From assembly GCA_025175895.1 (NCBI GenBank), contig CM045993.1, positions 48,302,621 to 48,366,620 of the forward strand: DNA of 64,000 nt, written 5' to 3'. The notes below the pieces were generated by a model. It did no database searches. It was given only the letters and a program-made list of their open reading frames with translations, and was not told the DNA's origin. Position numbers and translations under genes: made by a program. Origin of the DNA: Wurfbainia villosa (lineage: Eukaryota > Streptophyta > Magnoliopsida > Zingiberales > Zingiberaceae). Position 1 is the stretch's first letter; every line of letters begins with the position of its first letter. This document shows, in pieces, positions 59,627 to 64,000 of the stretch.

Positions 59627-59637
59627 AAGTGGGAGTC
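59627..59637 (+). promoter_or_regulatory. Polypurine tract, array G copy 2
   Basis: AAGTGGGAGTC directly before LTR3, same as at 52185-52195. Confidence 0.75.
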
Positions 59638-61866
59638 TGTTAGTAATATATGAGAGATGTCCTAAGGCAATTGCCTTACGTATGAACCATTTATATGATA
59701 AATGAAGATTCACTATTTGAGTATACATGTTTTCATGTATTTGATTGGATCTTAAACTCATTTACTGAATGTCCACGATACGATTCACAGCATGAGAGAA
59801 TTTGTGATTGGATCACAACTAGTGAGTATCTCTACATGTGTAATTGTGATGTATCGGAATTATCCCTAGTCAATGAATTGATGGATTAGGACACCATCGA
59901 TTCTGCGGAGAATAGCACGAGGTATACTCCTTGGTGTATCCAAGTAGCTGATTCTCACTGACTGGAGACATTATGATGTCCGGAGTTAATCGTGGATGCT
60001 AGTTATGATAACTAGTTCATTGGAGTGACCAGCCATAAGACATCATATGGTTCTCTGCATATATAGATATGTCAATGAAGTTCTTACTGTAGCTTAAGTG
60101 CGATGTTCCTTTGACTTGCGGTATTCAAGTCATCTTGATCATGGAGACTTATACTTTGACATCATAAGCAAACATCTCTAAGGAGATGTGGACCCGGGAT
60201 GATTGGGTATAAGTCGAAGTGATCGAAGGTGTTTGAATAGCCTATAAAGGATTCACCACTCCTTGCAAGGAGATGTATACCCATGGCCTCACGTCGGATT
60301 TTTACTAAAGTCTTTGGCCAAAGCATTACATGTTTAGAGTAAGGTACTCTTCGATACATGTGCAGTAACTAGAATCCGTAGGACGAGGAAATGATACTTG
60401 AGCTAGGTGTGACATAGTCAGCCTAGTGGGGACTGATACTATAGACCATGTCCTGAACCAAGTGGGTATAAGATGAGTGAAGGGAATGGGGCACGATTCA
60501 TTCGAGCTGCTGGAGGGTTTTAGAAATAGTTTTGGATCAACCGTTGATCTTTTCGGTTAATTGGGGATCATGATGTACTACTAGGTGCCACTCATGATCG
60601 TTCTATAATTAATGGTTAATTATAGACGGCCAACATAAACCGAGAACCTATTTGGTCACACGCACAACGAGCGTAATCCGAAGGATTTAAAACGAGCTTG
60701 AGAATGGGATTCTCAGACCGAGAGAAAATAGATTTGGTTGGACCAAACAAGAAGCGAGCATGAAATCGTTTCAGTCGCAATGGAAGCATGGATGGGCCGT
60801 ATCTTATGAAGACATAATGGATGAACTAAAATAGTTTGGTTATAATCCAATGGAGGAGAATAAACCAAAGGGTTTGGTTTATTTTAAACGAATGAACCAA
60901 AAGTTGGTTCAGTTCATTTTAACTTAAAATAAACCATCATGGTTTGTTTTATTTTAATTTATATTAATGGAGCGGGTCAACGGGCCTCATGGTTATGATC
61001 CAATAACCATTAAGAGAATAAGTTCTCTATAAAAGAGGGCTTAAGGTGTTGTTAAGCCCTAATCAAAAACCCTAGCCCTAAGTTGCCGCCCACCTCCATC
61101 CTTTGGAGATTCTCGGCGCCAACTCCTTGCTGCCGCCCACTTCTCCTCCAACCGGCGTCCAGAAGGAGCTTTCCTTCCCCCTCGCCGACATCGAGCTGCT
61201 GCCGGTTGGTGCTCCGGTGATCTCCCTAGGGTTCGACGATAAGGTGAGCACTTGGCTTCCCTTGGTTGGCCGGCGCCTACTCCTCCACCAAAGCTGTCCA
61301 GTTTTCCGGACAGCTTGTTTTCCTCTCGTCGGAGCGTCATTTGGACGATGGTTAGAGCTCAGACAATGCCTAACATATCGGGGATTCGATCTCCGGTAAT
61401 CCTCTGAGGTGGAGGATGAAGGATTCGTCAAACGGTTGACGAATACCTCTCCGGAGAATCGAGTTTTGAGGACTCGTCTTTGGATCCGAATTTGGATTCG
61501 GATCGTGATCATCTCTCGATCACGTCATCTTCAACACGAGGCTAGTAACCCGTACGAAGACGAAGCTTGTGGCTTAGTGAAGTCATCCTAAGGATACTCG
61601 GCGTGGATACGGATAGAGACGATTCTAGCGAGGATCGTTCCGGTTGATGCTGTTCCCGCTACACGTGATACGAAAGGTATAACGTAGTTAAATTTCCTTT
61701 TATTGCAAATTTAAATTTATGGTTATGTCTACACATGTTGTACTATGCATGCGTGTGATGTGTGTGTTGTAATAAATATAGATTTATTATTTTTATTTCT
61801 TCGGCTGTGCACATGTTTACGAAACATGTTTGAACACACACTCGCCGCGGTGCTGGAAACCCAATA
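59638..61866 (+). mobile_element. LTR3 (3' LTR) of array G
   Basis: 2229 bp, ends in GGAAACCCAATA. TATA box at 61028-61034. Its right half is visibly more diverged from LTR1 and LTR2 than its left half is from LTR2, and at several sites (AATAGCCTATAAAGG, GGTGCCACTC, ATACCCATGGCC) agrees with the solo LTR at 7480-9669. Confidence 0.92.
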
Positions 61867-61871
61867 GAATT

Positions 61872-62340
61872 CAGGTCCAAGGACTAATAGTCATACTAAT
61901 AGTCACATGAGAAAGTATATGACACTCATATAATGATCCATGATACTTTCTCATGGTGGGTCATTCAGTATACATTCTCCAACGCATACCCATGTATCAA
62001 CTTGATATCTCATATCCATGACTTGTGAGATCAAGTCATCGAGTTGACCTACATGCTAGTCTCTTCGCATTAACATTGTCCTTGAATGTTAATACTTGAC
62101 TAGAAATGATTAAGAGTAGAATTCTCTATATCATCTCATTATCGATTCAACCAATCAATTGATATAGATAAGAACCTTCTACTCAAGGACGTTATTAAAC
62201 TTAGTTATTTGACACCAATACAAGTAAGTATAATAACCATAAAGCAATGCCTTTATAAATATATATATATATATAGGAATGTGATACAATAAGTCCATAC
62301 AACAATTATCACATGATCGACTCTAGGACTTTCACTAATA
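61872..62340 (-). mobile_element. 3' LTR of element E, right part
   Basis: Resumes after array G; it ends just before the purine tract of element E. Non-coding. Confidence 0.75.
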
Positions 62341-62379
62341 ATCTCTCACTACCACTAGTGTCAATCACTGTAGTATGTA

Positions 62380-64000
62380 ATACCCCATAACCTAGTGTGA
62401 CCATCATGTTTTTTCTGTGCCAAAGCCTTGGTCAAGGGATCTGTGATGTTAGCCTCTATGGGTACTCTGCAAATCTTCATATCTCCTTTATCGATAATCT
62501 CTTGAATGAGATGGAAGCGTCATAGTATGTATTTGGTCCGTTGGTGTGAGCGAGGTTCCTTAGCCTATGCAATCGCTCCATTGTTGTCACAATAGAGCTT
62601 TATAGGATCTACTATGCTAGGAACCACCCCAAGCTCAGTAATGAACTTGCAGATCCAAATTGCCGCCTTTGCTGCCTCTAATGCAACAATATACTCAACT
62701 TCTGTTGTAGAATCAATAATTGTGTCCTGCTTCGAACTCTTCTAGCTCACAACGCCACCATTTAAGCAAAACATGAACCCTTACTACGATCTATAATCAT
62801 TCTTGTCAGTTTGGAAGCTGACATCACTGTAACCCTTTATAGCTAGTTTCCCATCGCCTCCAAATATCAAAAAATATTCTTTAGTCTTTCTTAAGTACTT
62901 AAGAATATTCTTAATCACTATCCAGTGACGCTCACCTAGATCTGACTGGTATCTTCTCATCATGCTCAAAGCATACGAGACATCAGGATGAGTACATAGC
63001 ATGGCGTACATGATAGATCCTATGGCAGATGCATAAGGGATCTTATCCATGCAATATCTCTCCTCTCTAGAAGAGGGACTTTGAGTCTTTGAAAGACTCA
63101 CATCATGTGACATCGGTAGAAATCTCTTCTTGGAATTATGCATGGGAAACCATATAGTAATACTGTGTCAATATATGTACTCTGACTTAGGAAAAGCAAT
63201 CTCTTAGATCTATCTCTATAGATCTTGATGCCTAGAATATAGGCTGCTTCACCTAAGTCCATTGAGAAACACTTCCCCAGCCAAGTCTTCACAGACTGTA
63301 GCGAAAGGATGTCATTTCCAATGAGTAGTATGTCATCCACATACAATGCAAGGTAGACAACTGTGTTCCCATCAACCCTCTTGTAGACACAACCTTCATC
63401 TTCATTCTTGATCAAAACCAAACTGTTTGATTGCATCATCAAATCGAAGATTCCAGCTCCGAGAAGTTTTCTTTAGCCCATAAATAGATCTTTGCAGCTT
63501 GCATACTTTGCCTGTATGTTGTGGATCTACAAAACAGAAATGTGGTTTTGACATCTATCTGCCAGATCTCATAATCATGGTATGCTGCAATAACATGCAT
63601 GATTCGAATGGACTTAAACATCACAACTAGATAAAAGATTTCATCATAGTCAATACCATGAATTTGCTTGAAACCTTTAGCCACCAATCGACCCTTATAG
63701 GTATGCATAAGTCCATCCATTTCAGTCTTTCTCTTAAAGACCCACTTACACCCAATGGGTTTAATGCCTTCAGGTGGATCAACCAAAGTCCATACTTGGT
63801 TGGTGTACATGGATTCCATCTCGAATCTCATGGCCTCTAGCAATTTCTCAGAATCTGGGCTTATCATAGCTTTTTGATAGGAGGTAGGCTCATTCTCAAC
63901 GAGCATAACGTCATCATCGTTAGACAAGAGAAATGAGTATTTCTCAGGCTAACGACGTACCCTATCAGACCTACGAAGAGGTAGGTATACCTGAACAGGT
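62380..64000 (-). pseudogene. pol: Copia pol of element E (RT and RNase H, partial)
   Basis: Minus-strand Angela-type pol running off the window at 64000. 63439-63927 holds the start of RT (QVWTLVDPPEGIKPIGCKWV, KGRLVAKGFKQIHGIDYDEI); 63098-63442 has YVDDILLIGND and GEAAYILGIKIYRDRS; 62784-63143 has IPYASAIGSIMYAMLC and the RNase H start GYSDVSFQTDKND; remnants of RNase H (STTEVEYIVA-type and CDNNGAIA-type residues) continue to about 62400. The three open parts are in three different frames and a stop lies in the linker near 63950, so it is dead. It is related to but distinct from the pol genes of array G. Confidence 0.88.

Larger units (their letters stand above)
44765..61866 (+). mobile_element. 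Tandem Angela-type copia array G (three LTRs, two internal regions)
   Basis: LTR1 44765-46979, internal 1 46980-52195, LTR2 52196-54422, internal 2 54423-59637, LTR3 59638-61866; repeat period 7.43-7.44 kb. Flanks GACTT (44760-44764) and GAATT (61867-61871) look like one target duplication with one change, and element E's LTR resumes after it. So the array occupies a single insertion site. Both internal regions carry the same inactivating stops. The two outer LTRs end in TA rather than CA; LTR2 ends in CA. Confidence 0.92.
43413..64000 (-). mobile_element. Angela-type copia element E (extends past the window)
   Basis: Minus-strand element. Its 3' LTR is 43413-44764 plus 61872-62340 (about 1.8 kb), interrupted by tandem copia array G. 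The LTR begins TGTTAGACTCTCC on the plus strand and ends TTCACTAATA (CA changed to TA). A minus-strand TATA (TATTTATC) lies at 43813-43820. A purine tract (minus strand AGTGGTAGTGAGAGAT) is at 62341-62356, followed by pol. Five bases before the LTR are GACAC; the partner lies outside. An (AT)n microsatellite is near 62255-62273. Confidence 0.85.

Overview
This window is intergenic plant DNA made almost entirely of nested transposable elements. I found no convincing host gene, tRNA, rRNA or CRISPR array. Element types (Ty3/gypsy of Athila, Tat and Tekay/Del kind; Ty1/copia of Angela kind; gag-only LTR elements; a CACTA transposon), nesting and AT-richness point to a large-genome flowering plant. 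The LTR types remind me of large monocot genomes, but that is a weak impression; the species cannot be named from the sequence.

Left block (1-21514). A minus-strand Athila-like element (gag remnant, PBS, LTR to 2827) abuts a plus-strand Athila/Tat-type LTR (2828-3755, resumed at 21042-21514). That LTR is split by a Tekay/Del-like solo LTR (3756-21036, target duplication GGGCT). The solo LTR is split by a minus-strand gag-only element with three LTRs and two internal regions (6242-19926). Its left LTR is split in turn by a 2190-bp Angela-type solo LTR (7480-9669, duplication AACCC). This is a four-level nest.

Middle block (21515-34853). A fragment of a gag-only-family LTR is split by an 11.2-kb CACTA transposon (22040-33195, duplication AAC). 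The CACTA carries two minus-strand genes: a TNP2-type transposase broken by stops and frameshifts, and a multi-exon Transposase_24/Ulp1-protease gene whose exons look open. A degraded Athila-like LTR fragment follows.

Right block (34854-64000). Gag-only element D (LTR from 34854) has a second gag-only element, F (34908-40084, duplication AATAG, open 509-codon gag), inside its LTR. Angela-type copia element E (43413 to beyond the window) interrupts its internal region. The LTR of E contains a tandem Angela-type copia array, G (44765-61866): LTR-internal-LTR-internal-LTR with two almost identical internal regions. The middle LTR of G is a clean hybrid of the two outer LTRs, with the exchange point confined to 52774-52797.

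Nothing here looks like a working gene system of the host. The most unusual features are the two independent tandem LTR elements, the palindrome and minisatellite arrays in the U3 of the gag-only family, a C-tract hairpin beside its primer binding site, four repeated stem-loops in the copia leader, and a 105-bp-arm inverted repeat in the CACTA subterminal region.
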